A DNA stretch of 64,000 nt from positions 132,851-196,850 of the forward strand of contig JAUSCS010000006.1 of NCBI GenBank assembly GCA_030651135.1, given 5' to 3'. This document shows positions 8,208-16,591 of the stretch, one piece after another (the first letter of the stretch is position 1; every line of letters starts with the position of its first letter). Below the pieces are notes generated by a model. It searched no databases and was not told where the DNA came from. It saw nothing but the letters and a program-made list of their open reading frames with translations. The position numbers and the translations under genes were made by a program. The DNA comes from Candidatus Woesearchaeota archaeon (GTDB lineage: Archaea > Nanobdellota > Nanobdellia > Woesearchaeales > JACPBO01).

Positions 8208-8846
8208 ATGATGTGGCAGTATACAGTTGAATTTGGTAAAGTGCCTGAATCTGATTTTGAACGTAATGGAATGTTCATCAAACCATTTGAAACCTTTTCT
8301 TCAGCATTAGATATATTAGAGATGCTTGGTTTTATTCCTGAAACATTCCAGCAAACTTATTACGCAGCAGACGAGGGCCATTTAAGATCAAAATTTAAGA
8401 ATATTGATGTTCCTCTTTCTGCAAGAATATGTAATGATGAGAGAGGATATTCATTAAAAATAATCAACACCAGTCTACATAGAGGTTTTTGGAAAGAGCC
8501 AGAGCCAAGCACACCTAAACATGTTGGAGATATTGTTAGCTTTTACAATTTTGTGAAATGGGAGAGTCCTAAGCCTTTTGAATCTTCTTCAAAATTTAGA
8601 GTCATCAAACAGGATAGAGATCTTCATAGGACTTTAATTATGGCTGACAGAGATGGCTATATTCCAGGCAAGATCAAACAAACAGAGGGTGCAGGCGGGG
8701 ATGCTCATTTAGTTCTTCACAATAAAAAAACTGAATCAGAGAGCTATGGACTAATAACCTCAGAATTATTTGATGGGAACATATGGTATGTTTTTTATGA
8801 GCCTGTGTTAGAAACTTGTAAAAAAGAACTTATTTGTAAAAACTAG
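8208..8846 (+). CDS. Hypothetical protein (212 aa)
   Basis: A soluble-looking protein of 212 residues with no signal peptide or membrane segment. The N-terminal third (VEFGKVPESDFERNGMFIKP) and the middle (HVGDIVSFYNFVKW) alternate strands and helices; the C-terminal part has HLVLHNKKTESES and YVFYEPVLETCKKELICKN, the latter with two cysteines. I do not recognise a family. It is transcribed from a TATA box next to the origin-like patch and runs convergently with orc1/cdc6, whose stop is 9 nt downstream. The start could be either of the two adjacent Met codons. Confidence 0.6.
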   Translation: MMWQYTVEFGKVPESDFERNGMFIKPFETFSSALDILEMLGFIPETFQQTYYAADEGHLRSKFKNIDVPLSARICNDERGYSLKIINTSLHRGFWKEPEPSTPKHVGDIVSFYNFVKWESPKPFESSSKFRVIKQDRDLHRTLIMADRDGYIPGKIKQTEGAGGDAHLVLHNKKTESESYGLITSELFDGNIWYVFYEPVLETCKKELICKN

Positions 8847-8854
8847 AGCTGTTA

Positions 8855-9922
8855 TCAAAATTCCGTCAATTTCTTTGTTGTCTGGTATGTTATTATCGAC
8901 GTGCTTCCGCCTGATCCTATGATCTTCTTAATGTCCACAAATTTATTCTTTTCAAGATCAGCTATCTTCCTCTGGAATGTCTTGTAAGATAACTGTCCGC
9001 TTTTCTTCTGGTAAATATCAAACAAATCACCTATTTTTTTCCCGGAATTCTGCTTTATGATGCTTAATATGAGCTTCTCATCATCTTCCAATGAGTCGCT
9101 GCTTTTTATTGAAAAATTTTCGAGCTTTTTTAATGCTTCTTTTGCATGCTCTATCTTTATTTTTCTGCTGCTTTTGTTTTCAGCGCAGTTTCCTGCCTCT
9201 TTCATTAAAAACAAGCCCGTTCTTATGTCGCCGAGCTCTGCTGATTTTTTTGCAATTATGCCGAATGCATCTTCATCCCAAACCCCGGAAACAAAGGCAT
9301 ACTCTAATCTGCGCTTCAAAATTTCATAAGTTTCTTTTTCATCATAAGGCGAGAATTCAACCAATTCCGGCAGCAGCCTGGACTTCAGCCTTTCATCAAG
9401 CTGCTCAAGCCAGGATTTGTAGTTTGTTACTATAATTACTGTTTTCCTGTAAATGTTTTCCAGGATGAAATAAATAAAATCAACATCCTCTGCCTTGTCG
9501 ATTTCATCGAAAACAAAAACAGCGGATTTTTTGTTGAGAATTTCCTTTACAATGTCAAACAGCTCGTCTGTTTTCTTGTTCTGCGTGAATTTGTAATCGA
9601 GCTTGCTGCATAGCTCCAGCATAATCTTATAGCTGCTGTTCCGCTGCCAGCAGTTTATGTAGATCGGGATAATGTCAACTGTTTCCTCTTCAAGCTCATT
9701 CACAACATGCCTTGTTGCAACTGTCTTGCCGACACCTGGCCTGCCATAGATGAGAACATTCTTCCCGTTTCTTTTCTGGAACAATGGCTTTATGCACGAT
9801 GCAATGAATCGCTGCTCTTTCTCGCGGAATGGAACGAGCTTCGGAATATAATCATAATCAAGGGCAACTGTATCCTGGAATATTGATTCATCTGATCTTA
9901 ATATGTCTTTGAATAAGGCCAT
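8855..9922 (-). CDS. orc1/cdc6: Orc1/Cdc6-family replication initiator
   Basis: A 355-residue AAA+ ATPase with a C-terminal winged helix, the archaeal origin-binding protein that loads the MCM helicase. Walker A is GRPGVGKT (60-67), Walker B is VFVFDEID (135-142), sensor 1 lies in TVIIVTNYKSW, and an arginine-rich segment (ERLKSRLLPELVEF) matches the usual SRL position. The last ~70 residues (LILSIIKQNSGKKIGDLFDIYQ onward) are the winged helix. Length is slightly below the common 380-420. A TATA box (9943-9953) sits ~26 nt before the ATG, predicting a leaderless mRNA. It is the only initiator gene in the window. Confidence 0.92.
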   Translation of the reverse strand: MALFKDILRSDESIFQDTVALDYDYIPKLVPFREKEQRFIASCIKPLFQKRNGKNVLIYGRPGVGKTVATRHVVNELEEETVDIIPIYINCWQRNSSYKIMLELCSKLDYKFTQNKKTDELFDIVKEILNKKSAVFVFDEIDKAEDVDFIYFILENIYRKTVIIVTNYKSWLEQLDERLKSRLLPELVEFSPYDEKETYEILKRRLEYAFVSGVWDEDAFGIIAKKSAELGDIRTGLFLMKEAGNCAENKSSRKIKIEHAKEALKKLENFSIKSSDSLEDDEKLILSIIKQNSGKKIGDLFDIYQKKSGQLSYKTFQRKIADLEKNKFVDIKKIIGSGGSTSIITYQTTKKLTEF

Positions 9923-9998
9923 ATCTTAATTAAAAACAAATAGATATATAAAAGTATTTATTGCATTATTGCAAAGAAAATAAATAAAAAAATAAAAT

Positions 9999-11150
9999 CT
10001 AGCTGGTGGAGTTTGTTGACGCTGCACAAGCTCCATTCTTGCATCCATTGGGGCAGGCATACATCTCAGTGACCCTCGTATCATTCTGGCAATAATTCTC
10101 AAGCACAAATCCAGTAGGAATAGGATATGAAGAACATGCATCTATATAGATCACTCCACCATAAGAAACATTACCATATGTCCCATAGTTTTTCCCGCCA
10201 TCAGAATCTGTGCATGTCGAAGATAATAACAACTTCGTTTTTATGATATAATAATTATCATCCTCTCTTAATTGCAAAGCTAATTTAATATTTTGTTGGG
10301 ATACACAAAAAAGCCTATAACCATAAGGTCCTTTAAATCCAGATTGAGAGAACTCATCACCAGTACATTCTTCAAATGAGATATCATCAATACCAATACG
10401 TGGCTGATTTTGCATTTGCATCTTATAACCTTCTGCCCACAATATCGCACATTCATTTGCCACCCCTTCGATTCCATAGGTACAAGAAATAGCAAAATTA
10501 TCCTGCGAAGGTTTCTGATCTGACACCTTAAATCCATCCTTATCAAAAGAAACATATTTTATTTTAGTGCCATTGGTTTTTTCAAAGATAATCTCCTCCT
10601 TAGCCCATACACAAGCGCCATCTTGGCAGCCATTGGGGCATTCAGTTGGATAATTAGCTACATTGCCATATTCGTCACAAACATGCTCTATAACCCCTGT
10701 TGTTCCACCCAGTTCTTGTAGTATTTCATAAGGGAGAATACCTACATTAGACATGTTGATACAAAAATCAGAATGTGGTCCTGAATAGGAATTTCCGCCA
10801 TTTGTAAATCCCTTCACATAATAATTCATTCCGCCATCAGAGTCTGTGCATGTCGTTTTCTTTAAAATCACATTTATTTTGAATGTTTTTCCTGCATAAA
10901 TATTCAAAGCTGTGTAATAAGTCTCGTATCCTGACTTGGCAACATTAATTTTATGCACACCAGCAGATAAAGATATTGTCTTAGGCGTTGTTCCCTTATA
11001 GACGCCATCTGCGTTAATAGCTGCTCCGCTCGGGTTTGATGTTACATATAAGCTGCCTGTTTTTATTTTTGCAGCTTCTCCAACAGTGCAGCCAACCAGA
11101 AAGACTGCAATAAACAAGAATGCCAAAGCCAGAAACATTTTTCCTTTCAT
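9999..11150 (-). CDS. Secreted lipoprotein with PEGA domain and duplicated CTDSDGG modules
   Basis: A 383-residue exported protein. The signal peptide ends in a lipobox (AVFLVGC, Cys21), so it is probably lipid-anchored outside the membrane. Residues ~32-98 are a PEGA-type domain (GSLYVTSNPSGAAINADG, GVHKINVAKSGY). Next come two cysteine-rich modules that each start CTDSDGG and end CPNGCxxGAC, at about residues 100-182 and 315-378; between them is an unclassified beta-rich segment. Such CTDSDGG/CPNGC modules recur in secreted proteins of DPANN archaea, where they probably bind metal or surface polymers. A TATA box lies at about 11206-11217, and AAGGT precedes the start. Confidence 0.75.
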   Translation of the reverse strand: MKGKMFLALAFLFIAVFLVGCTVGEAAKIKTGSLYVTSNPSGAAINADGVYKGTTPKTISLSAGVHKINVAKSGYETYYTALNIYAGKTFKINVILKKTTCTDSDGGMNYYVKGFTNGGNSYSGPHSDFCINMSNVGILPYEILQELGGTTGVIEHVCDEYGNVANYPTECPNGCQDGACVWAKEEIIFEKTNGTKIKYVSFDKDGFKVSDQKPSQDNFAISCTYGIEGVANECAILWAEGYKMQMQNQPRIGIDDISFEECTGDEFSQSGFKGPYGYRLFCVSQQNIKLALQLREDDNYYIIKTKLLLSSTCTDSDGGKNYGTYGNVSYGGVIYIDACSSYPIPTGFVLENYCQNDTRVTEMYACPNGCKNGACAASTNSTS

Positions 11151-11246
11151 TTTATGACCTTTTTAAGCTATTATGTGTTCTTCTCTATTCTTTCTGAAAT
11201 CGCACATATATATATCTTTCGTTTTTTCGAAAATGATATAATGTTG

Positions 11247-11801
11247 TTAAAACATCCAGCGAATCATCCCTGAAAACAGCAGCATGCTCCCAAGATCTGC
11301 CACAGACGTTGTTATCGGAATCAGCATGTCATCAGGATCTTCTTTTCTATGGTAAACATAAAGCCCGCCGATAATTGAGATCAAGAATATTATCGCAACG
11401 AGCAAGATTGTTGTCAGGACAACCAGCCCGATTATTTTTAATAATAAAATAAGATCAAAATTAAAGCCCCTCATATATGCAATAAAAACTGACAAAACAG
11501 AAATGTAAACAGCAGAGATCAATGCAATCGGAATTATGACCTTGTAAAGATGCTTCACAAAATGCGAGTGCCACCAAGGCCTTTTAATCTTTCTTTCATA
11601 TAATGCTGTTGTGAATTTTGCAGTTATTACGATGCCGTAATTTCCTATCATTCCGTTCAATGATGGCAGAAGTATGAGCAGGGGCACCAGCATTACTAAT
11701 TTATTTTGGACACTCTGCAAGCCAAGCCCTCCGATGGAGCTCAATATTGATGCCAATATCAGCACCTTAAAGCTCTCTTTGACTATCTTGCCGATTATCA
11801 T
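11247..11801 (-). CDS. MgtE-like divalent cation transporter, half-size subunit B
   Basis: A 184-residue polytopic membrane protein with about five transmembrane helices that matches the MgtE/SLC41 membrane domain: LVPLLILLPSLNGMIGNYGIVI in the first helical pair and DPDDMLIPITTSVADL, the segment that lines the Mg2+ pore. It has no cytosolic CBS or N domain. The ATG overlaps the stop of the upstream half-transporter (ATGA, 11798-11801), so the two are made together and presumably form a heterodimer equivalent to a two-domain SLC41 protein. Mg2+ is the likely substrate by family. Confidence 0.75.
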   Translation of the reverse strand: MIIGKIVKESFKVLILASILSSIGGLGLQSVQNKLVMLVPLLILLPSLNGMIGNYGIVITAKFTTALYERKIKRPWWHSHFVKHLYKVIIPIALISAVYISVLSVFIAYMRGFNFDLILLLKIIGLVVLTTILLVAIIFLISIIGGLYVYHRKEDPDDMLIPITTSVADLGSMLLFSGMIRWMF

Positions 11802-12355
11802 GCAACCACCATTATTGCGAGCAATATTGAAAACACGCTTATTATGTCACCCGTTGTTGTAATGTACGGTCCCATTATGTTGTCAGGGTCATACCCATGC
11901 TTGAAAAGCCAGAATGTGCTTATCACTGTTAAGGATATTTCAATGATATTGGAGAGAATAGCTGCGATTACAGCAATATATATTATTGCCGGATTGTTTA
12001 TATTAAAAATAAAAAAATTGGCAAGGTATGCAACAATGCCCAATATGAAAGCAACCAAAACAACAAGCAGAGAAGAAGCAACAATGTTGTCTTTTAAAAG
12101 AACATTGTTTTTAAACTTTAAAGCGGGCTTTAATTTTTTCAGATGTAGGTCAACGCTCAATCTTCCTGCCAATGATCCGCTTATATTGCCACGCATCTCA
12201 AGGAATCCCGGAAGCAGGATAAGCAATCCTGGAATGAGAAATAATTTATTGACAAAAACAGCAAGCATTGTTCCTGCAAATAAGCCGCCTGTTATTGAAA
12301 TTATCTCGCTGAAAAAGATTTCCTTGAATTCTTCGTCCATTTTAAATCTTGTCAA
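11798..12355 (-). CDS. MgtE-like divalent cation transporter, half-size subunit A
   Basis: A 185-residue membrane protein homologous to the next gene, with FLIPGLLILLPGFLEMRGNISGSLAGRLS and, near the C-terminus, YDPDNIMGPYITTTGDIISV, the counterpart of the DPDDMLIPITTSVADL pore segment. About five transmembrane helices; no cytosolic gating domain. It overlaps the 3' end of serS by 14 nt and overlaps subunit B by 4 nt, so serS and both subunits form one operon. In bacterial MgtE, CBS domains sense Mg2+; their absence means any gating here works differently. Confidence 0.75.
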   Translation of the reverse strand: MTRFKMDEEFKEIFFSEIISITGGLFAGTMLAVFVNKLFLIPGLLILLPGFLEMRGNISGSLAGRLSVDLHLKKLKPALKFKNNVLLKDNIVASSLLVVLVAFILGIVAYLANFFIFNINNPAIIYIAVIAAILSNIIEISLTVISTFWLFKHGYDPDNIMGPYITTTGDIISVFSILLAIMVVA

Positions 12356-13622
12356 TCTTCTTTATTCCGTTCATATAAGGAACTAGAACTTTCGGCACAG
12401 TTATTGTTCCGTCTTTATTTTGGTAATTCTCAAGAATTGCCCTCATTGCCCTTGATGTGGCGATTCCTGTATTATTCAGAGTGTGCAGATATTCTCTTGT
12501 GCAGTCTTTTCTCTGCAGTTTTATGTTAAGCCTTGCTGCCTGGTATGCTGTGCAGTTTGAATTAGAGCCTACTTCAAAATACTGCTTTTCCCTTGGGGAC
12601 CATGCTTCAATATCATATTTTTTTGCAGCTATTACGCCAATATCCCCTGTGCACACGCTCACAACCCTGAATGGAATCTCCAATCCCTTATACATGTCTT
12701 CTGAATTCTTCTGTATTTCCTCATGCATTTTCCATGAATCCTCGGGCTTGCAGAATACAAACTGCTCGATCTTATTGAACTGGTGCACTCTGAATAACCC
12801 TCTTGTATCAACTCCGTGGCTTCCGATCTCCCTTCTGAAATTCGTGCTCATGCCGCAGAATCTTATTGGAAGGTCTTTCTCATCAATTATTTCACCAGCA
12901 TGCATTGCTCCCATTGGGTGCTCTGATGTTGCAATCATGTAAAGATCCTCATCCTGTATCTTATACATTACTTTTTCAAAAGCTTCAAGCTCAATAACTC
13001 CTTCATAGCTTTCCCTGTTCATCATAAATGGCGGCTCTATAAGCGTAAATCCGCGTTTTATCAGAAAATCAATTGCAAATCTCTGCAATGAAATATCAAG
13101 CAATGCTAATGCTCCCTTAAGATAATAGAAGCCTGTTCCTGCAATCTTTGCCGCTCTTTTGAAATCCGCAATATTCAGCTCTTCCATGAGCTCGCCGTGC
13201 GGCTTTACTTCAAAATCAAATTTCTTCGGCTTGCCGACCGTCCTGATAACAGCATTTTCAGAGGCATCCTTGCCATAAGGCACAGAATCATGCAGAATAT
13301 TCGGGAGCCTCATAAGATAATAATGTATCTTCTCCTTTAACTCAGTCTCTTTTTCCTCGAGTTTTTTTATTTTATCCGGAATTTCCTTTATTTCTTTTAT
13401 AAGCTTTGAAATGTCCTTGCCCTGTTTTTTTGATTCATTAATTTCCAAAGAAGCCTTGTTTCTTCTTGCCCTCAGCTCATCAGCTTCCTGCTTTGCCTTT
13501 CTCCATTCTTCATCTTTTTTTAGAAGGTCATCCAGCCAGTCGATCTTCTCTTCATCGTGCCTTTTCTTAAGATCTTTCTTTACAATATCCGGGTTTTTCC
13601 TTATGAAGTTTATGTCAAGCAT
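12342..13622 (-). CDS. serS: Seryl-tRNA synthetase (class II, common type)
   Basis: A 426-residue cytoplasmic enzyme that charges tRNA(Ser). The N-terminal coiled-coil arm (MLDINFIRKNPDIVKKDL to ~residue 110) binds the long variable arm of tRNA(Ser). The catalytic core has class II motif 2 (FRREIGSHGVDTRGLFRVHQF) and motif 3 (GIATSRAMRAILENYQN), ending VPKVLVPYM. It is the widespread form, not the rare methanogen type. A TATA element (13648-13657) lies about 28 nt before the ATG, suggesting a leaderless mRNA. It leads an operon with the two MgtE-like subunits. Confidence 0.95.
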   Translation of the reverse strand: MLDINFIRKNPDIVKKDLKKRHDEEKIDWLDDLLKKDEEWRKAKQEADELRARRNKASLEINESKKQGKDISKLIKEIKEIPDKIKKLEEKETELKEKIHYYLMRLPNILHDSVPYGKDASENAVIRTVGKPKKFDFEVKPHGELMEELNIADFKRAAKIAGTGFYYLKGALALLDISLQRFAIDFLIKRGFTLIEPPFMMNRESYEGVIELEAFEKVMYKIQDEDLYMIATSEHPMGAMHAGEIIDEKDLPIRFCGMSTNFRREIGSHGVDTRGLFRVHQFNKIEQFVFCKPEDSWKMHEEIQKNSEDMYKGLEIPFRVVSVCTGDIGVIAAKKYDIEAWSPREKQYFEVGSNSNCTAYQAARLNIKLQRKDCTREYLHTLNNTGIATSRAMRAILENYQNKDGTITVPKVLVPYMNGIKKIDKI

Positions 13623-13663
13623 TTTAATTATTCTTTATACTTGGGCTTAAATAGTTTTTGTTT

Positions 13664-13996
13664 TTATAAGCCAAGTAATTGTCTTATCTGCTCATTTGCT
13701 GAATTTATAACATCAGCATTGCCATTAACCTTAACAACAGTTTCGTCTTTTTTATAGATGGTTATCTTTTCAGGCAAAGAGCTATTTTTACCTTCATATA
13801 CCAGCAGCAGCTCCATATCGTTGAATTCCCTTCCATTCAGCACTTCAATATTTTCTTCAAGCCTCATCCCTTTAGGATATTTAATCAAAACCATTCTTGG
13901 CTTTTCTTCGCCAAAGATCGCTTCTGCAATTTTATAAATAAGATCTTCTGTCAAACGCACTCCGCCATTATTGTAATACTTTGTTTCGATGAGCAT
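13664..13996 (-). CDS. Hypothetical protein (110 aa)
   Basis: A 110-residue soluble protein, MLIETKYYNNGGVRLTEDLI onward, with alternating beta strands (RMVLIKYP, MELLLVYEG, KITIYKKDETVVKVNG) and a helical C-terminus (ADVINSANEQIRQLLGL). I do not recognise a family. It lies 42 nt upstream of serS, whose own TATA box falls in that gap, so it is probably a separate transcript. No clear ribosome-binding site or TATA box is visible for its start. Confidence 0.55.
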   Translation of the reverse strand: MLIETKYYNNGGVRLTEDLIYKIAEAIFGEEKPRMVLIKYPKGMRLEENIEVLNGREFNDMELLLVYEGKNSSLPEKITIYKKDETVVKVNGNADVINSANEQIRQLLGL

Positions 13997-14293
13997 TTTT
14001 GATCACTTTGTTATTGGGTTTTTTAATGTTTTTATTTTGATTTTAAAAAACAGATAAAAAAACATGAATTTAAAACAATGAAAGCAGCCTAACAGCTGCT
14101 TATAGAACAAGACATCCAGCAACCAAATATTTCATTCATAGGCTAAAGAATACAGGGCAACTATATAAATTTTTTCAATAACTTTATAAATCAGCCCACT
14201 TTTCCCTGCTTCATTACCAAAACTGTGAGGTTATAAAGACGCAGCAAATTCTGCTCGTTTATGGTAATTAAGCTGAACAAACAGGTGAATAAT
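13997..14293 (+). promoter_or_regulatory. rpsB promoter and leader region
   Basis: A 297-nt stretch without a recognisable gene. It holds a hairpin with arms AAGCAGC (14082-14088) and GCTGCTT (14095-14101), and two TATA-like elements, CTATATAAAT (14161-14170) and CTTTATAAAT (14182-14191). Starts from these would give a 5' leader of about 80-110 nt for rpsB, unusual in a window where most mRNAs look leaderless and long enough for autoregulation by the ribosomal protein. No tRNA or other known RNA could be fitted. Confidence 0.4.
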
Positions 14294-14896
14294 ATGACAA
14301 CTGAAGAATCGTTTTTAGTTCCGCAGGACATTTATCTGAAATCAGGAATACATATAGGAACAAAATTCAAAACAAAATATATGGAGCAGTTCATCTACAA
14401 GACAAGGCCTGATGGATTGTCAATCTTAAACTTACAAAAAATAGACGAAAGAATAGCGGCTGCTGCAAGGTTCCTTGCCCAATTCGCTCCTGAAGATATA
14501 ATTGTTGTTTCAAGAAGGGAAAATGGATGGAAGCCAGTTAAGATTTTTGGCGATATGACTGGAGCAACAGTATTTGCAGGCAGATACCCTCCAGGAATGC
14601 TCACCAATCCTCAGCTGGAGATCTATAGGGAAGCAAAAATGCTGCTCGTCACAGATGCATGGCCTGACAGAAATGCTGTTATGGATGCCATCAAAATCGG
14701 AATTCCGGTTATTGCATTATGCGACACAAATAATCAGTCTAATTTCATTGATTTGGTTGTTCCGTGCAACAACAAAGGTAAGAAAAGCCTGGGCCTTTTG
14801 TTCTATATATTGACAAGAGAGTACATGAAGCTTAGGGGCATTATAAAAAGCAGCGAGGAATTCACCAAAACAGCGGATGACTTTACAGAAGAGTAG
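14294..14896 (+). CDS. rpsB: 30S ribosomal protein uS2
   Basis: A 200-residue small-subunit ribosomal protein of archaeal type. Recognisable segments are LKSGIHIGTKF, MEQFIYKTRPDGLSILNLQKIDERI, GRYPPGMLTNP, VTDAWPDRNAVMDAIKIGIPVIALCDTNN and CNNKGKKSLGLLFYILTRE. A Met 33 nt upstream (14261) is possible, but AGGTGA at 14283-14288 sits 5 nt before ATG 14294 and family alignments start near TTEESFLVP, so I use 14294. The 3' end overlaps the convergent radB by 14 nt. The usual archaeal neighbours (L13, S9, RNA polymerase subunits, enolase) are not present. Confidence 0.95.
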   Translation: MTTEESFLVPQDIYLKSGIHIGTKFKTKYMEQFIYKTRPDGLSILNLQKIDERIAAAARFLAQFAPEDIIVVSRRENGWKPVKIFGDMTGATVFAGRYPPGMLTNPQLEIYREAKMLLVTDAWPDRNAVMDAIKIGIPVIALCDTNNQSNFIDLVVPCNNKGKKSLGLLFYILTREYMKLRGIIKSSEEFTKTADDFTEE

Positions 14897-15572
14897 CTTT
14901 TATAATTCCTTCATTTTTTATTTCGAAGCACACTTCTTTTCCTTCTTTTATTGATCTGTGCTTTTGCAGAACTGCTTTTCTGCCAAAATTGTCTTTTCTT
15001 AGTTCAATCAGGCATTTGCTCCCGTATTTCATTATGTCGCCGCCAACCATATTTACTTTTGTCTTGTCTTCAAAATCCGCATAAACCTGATTAGTTAACA
15101 GAACAGGTATATTTTTATCGCGCGCAATCTCGCTGAGAAAAGAGATCTGCTGGACAAGCGCATTATTTACATTATAGCCGTTTTCAGCTGATGCGAGCTC
15201 CAGCCTGTAAAGCATTGAAATTGTGTCAACAATAACCAGCCCTATTTTTTCGTTTATAATGTCTTTTAACTTTTCAAAAACTTCTTTTTGCTGGATAAAA
15301 TTCATCGGCTTCAGAAACAGGATGCCATTAAGTATATTTTCATAATCAGAAGTTATCTGCTTGAATCTTTCAACAGAAAACCCGCCTTCGCTATCAATAA
15401 AAATTACTTTCTTGCCTTCTTTTACAACACTTATTGCAGCAAGCATGCACGAGCATGTCTTCCCTGAGCTTGCCGGGCCATATAAGGTTGTTATTATGCC
15501 TTTTTCATAGCCACCTTCCAGAAGAAGATCAAGAGCATCAGAGCCTGTGCTTAGGATGTTTTTCATGAGCAT
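14883..15572 (-). CDS. radB: DNA repair/recombination protein RadB
   Basis: A 229-residue RecA-family ATPase lacking the N-terminal HhH domain of RadA, which identifies it as the archaeal Rad51 paralogue RadB. Walker A is GPASSGKT (32-39), Walker B is GLVIVDTISM (111-120), followed by PVLLTNQVYADFEDK and KYGSKCLIELRK. RadB regulates RadA and Holliday-junction processing. A second Met at residue 3 is an alternative start. It lies 12 nt behind the epimerase gene and is probably cotranscribed with it. Confidence 0.9.
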   Translation of the reverse strand: MLMKNILSTGSDALDLLLEGGYEKGIITTLYGPASSGKTCSCMLAAISVVKEGKKVIFIDSEGGFSVERFKQITSDYENILNGILFLKPMNFIQQKEVFEKLKDIINEKIGLVIVDTISMLYRLELASAENGYNVNNALVQQISFLSEIARDKNIPVLLTNQVYADFEDKTKVNMVGGDIMKYGSKCLIELRKDNFGRKAVLQKHRSIKEGKEVCFEIKNEGIIKATLL

Positions 15573-15584
15573 ATAAATGCAGCA

Positions 15585-16520
15585 TCATTTATTAATTTTG
15601 CCCTTAAACCACGAAATAGTTTCTTTTAACCCTTTCTCCAACTCACAACCTGCTTTCCACCCAAGCTCTTTTTCAGCAAGCTTAACATCGAGGTAGATCC
15701 TATACACTTCGCCAGGAATTGCTGCTCCATGACTTGCTTTTGCATCTTTGCCGAGAAGCTTCTTTACTGCATTAAAAAGCTCATTAACAGATGTTTCTTT
15801 TCCTGCCCCTATATTGAAAATCTTCTCTTTTGTATTTCTTTCAAGCGCCATTAAATTAGCTTTTGCAACATCCTTCACATAAACAAAATCCCTGGTTTGA
15901 TCCCCATCGCCATTTATAATGCATTCTTTTCCATCGAGCATATTATTCAAAAAAATTGCAACAACTCCTGCTTCTCCATTCGGATCCTGCCTTGGCCCGT
16001 AAACATTGGAATAACATAAGGCAGAGTAATCAATTCCAGCATCGCTGCAAAAAACCCTTAATAAATGCTCTGCAGCATATTTTGAAACCCCGTAAGGTGA
16101 AATCGGCGAACATGGATGTTTCTCATCGCAGGGCAGGTATTTAGGCTCTCCATATCTTGCCCCTCCAGAACCGGCATAAACAACTTTCTTAACTTTATAT
16201 TTCTTGCAAAGAAGGAAAACATTAGCGCTTCCAATCATATTAACACGGGCATCAAAAATCGGATCTTCCATTGATTTCCTGACGCTTACCTGAGCAGCCT
16301 GATGAATTACGAAATCTGGTTTTTCCCTGCTGAAAACTTCATCCAGTTTTTTTTCATCCAGAATATCAACATTATAGAAAACTGCTTTTTCATTTATATT
16401 TTCTTTAACGCCAGCTGACAGATTATCAACCGCTGCAACATTATAGCTATTTTCAGCCAATAAATCAACTATGTGGCTGCCTACAAATCCTGCTCCGCCA
16501 GTTATAAGCACAGTCTTCAT
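15585..16520 (-). CDS. NAD-dependent sugar-nucleotide epimerase (GalE/WbpP type)
   Basis: A 311-residue extended short-chain dehydrogenase. NAD-binding GGAGFVG (8-14), HQAAQVSVRKSMEDP, catalytic Ser in YAGSGGARYG and YGVSK (Tyr143, Lys147) are all present. The sequence NVYGPRQDPNGEAGVVAIFL and INGDGDQTRDFVYVKDVAKAN is typical of UDP-glucose or UDP-GlcNAc 4-epimerases. It is divergent from a GT-C-type gene cluster and fits provision of UDP-galactose or UDP-GalNAc for that cluster. The ATG at 16520 is ~26 nt from a TATA box (16540-16552). Confidence 0.85.
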   Translation of the reverse strand: MKTVLITGGAGFVGSHIVDLLAENSYNVAAVDNLSAGVKENINEKAVFYNVDILDEKKLDEVFSREKPDFVIHQAAQVSVRKSMEDPIFDARVNMIGSANVFLLCKKYKVKKVVYAGSGGARYGEPKYLPCDEKHPCSPISPYGVSKYAAEHLLRVFCSDAGIDYSALCYSNVYGPRQDPNGEAGVVAIFLNNMLDGKECIINGDGDQTRDFVYVKDVAKANLMALERNTKEKIFNIGAGKETSVNELFNAVKKLLGKDAKASHGAAIPGEVYRIYLDVKLAEKELGWKAGCELEKGLKETISWFKGKINK

Positions 16521-16591
16521 AAGCCTTGATTTTCAGCGCTTTATATATATTTTTCTAAAATTATTTAAAGTAAGGCTTACCTATGCACTAT
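16521..16591. promoter_or_regulatory. Divergent promoter pair between epimerase and glycosylation cluster
   Basis: TTTATATATATTT (16540-16552) reads toward the epimerase (start 16520), and TTATTTAAAG (16561-16570) reads toward the membrane protein gene (start 16592). Each lies about 26 nt from its ATG, consistent with two leaderless transcripts from a 71-bp shared spacer. Confidence 0.55.

Noticed and set aside
12342-12355. Frameshift between serS and the MgtE-like gene because of the 14-nt overlap
   Set aside because: Both proteins are complete at the junction (serS ends after the conserved VPYMNG region); overlaps of this size are common in this compact sequence.
13997-14260. A structured RNA (tRNA, RNase P or SRP RNA) in the spacer before rpsB
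   Set aside because: Only one 7-bp hairpin and two TATA-like elements are visible; none of the conserved sequences of these RNAs could be found.
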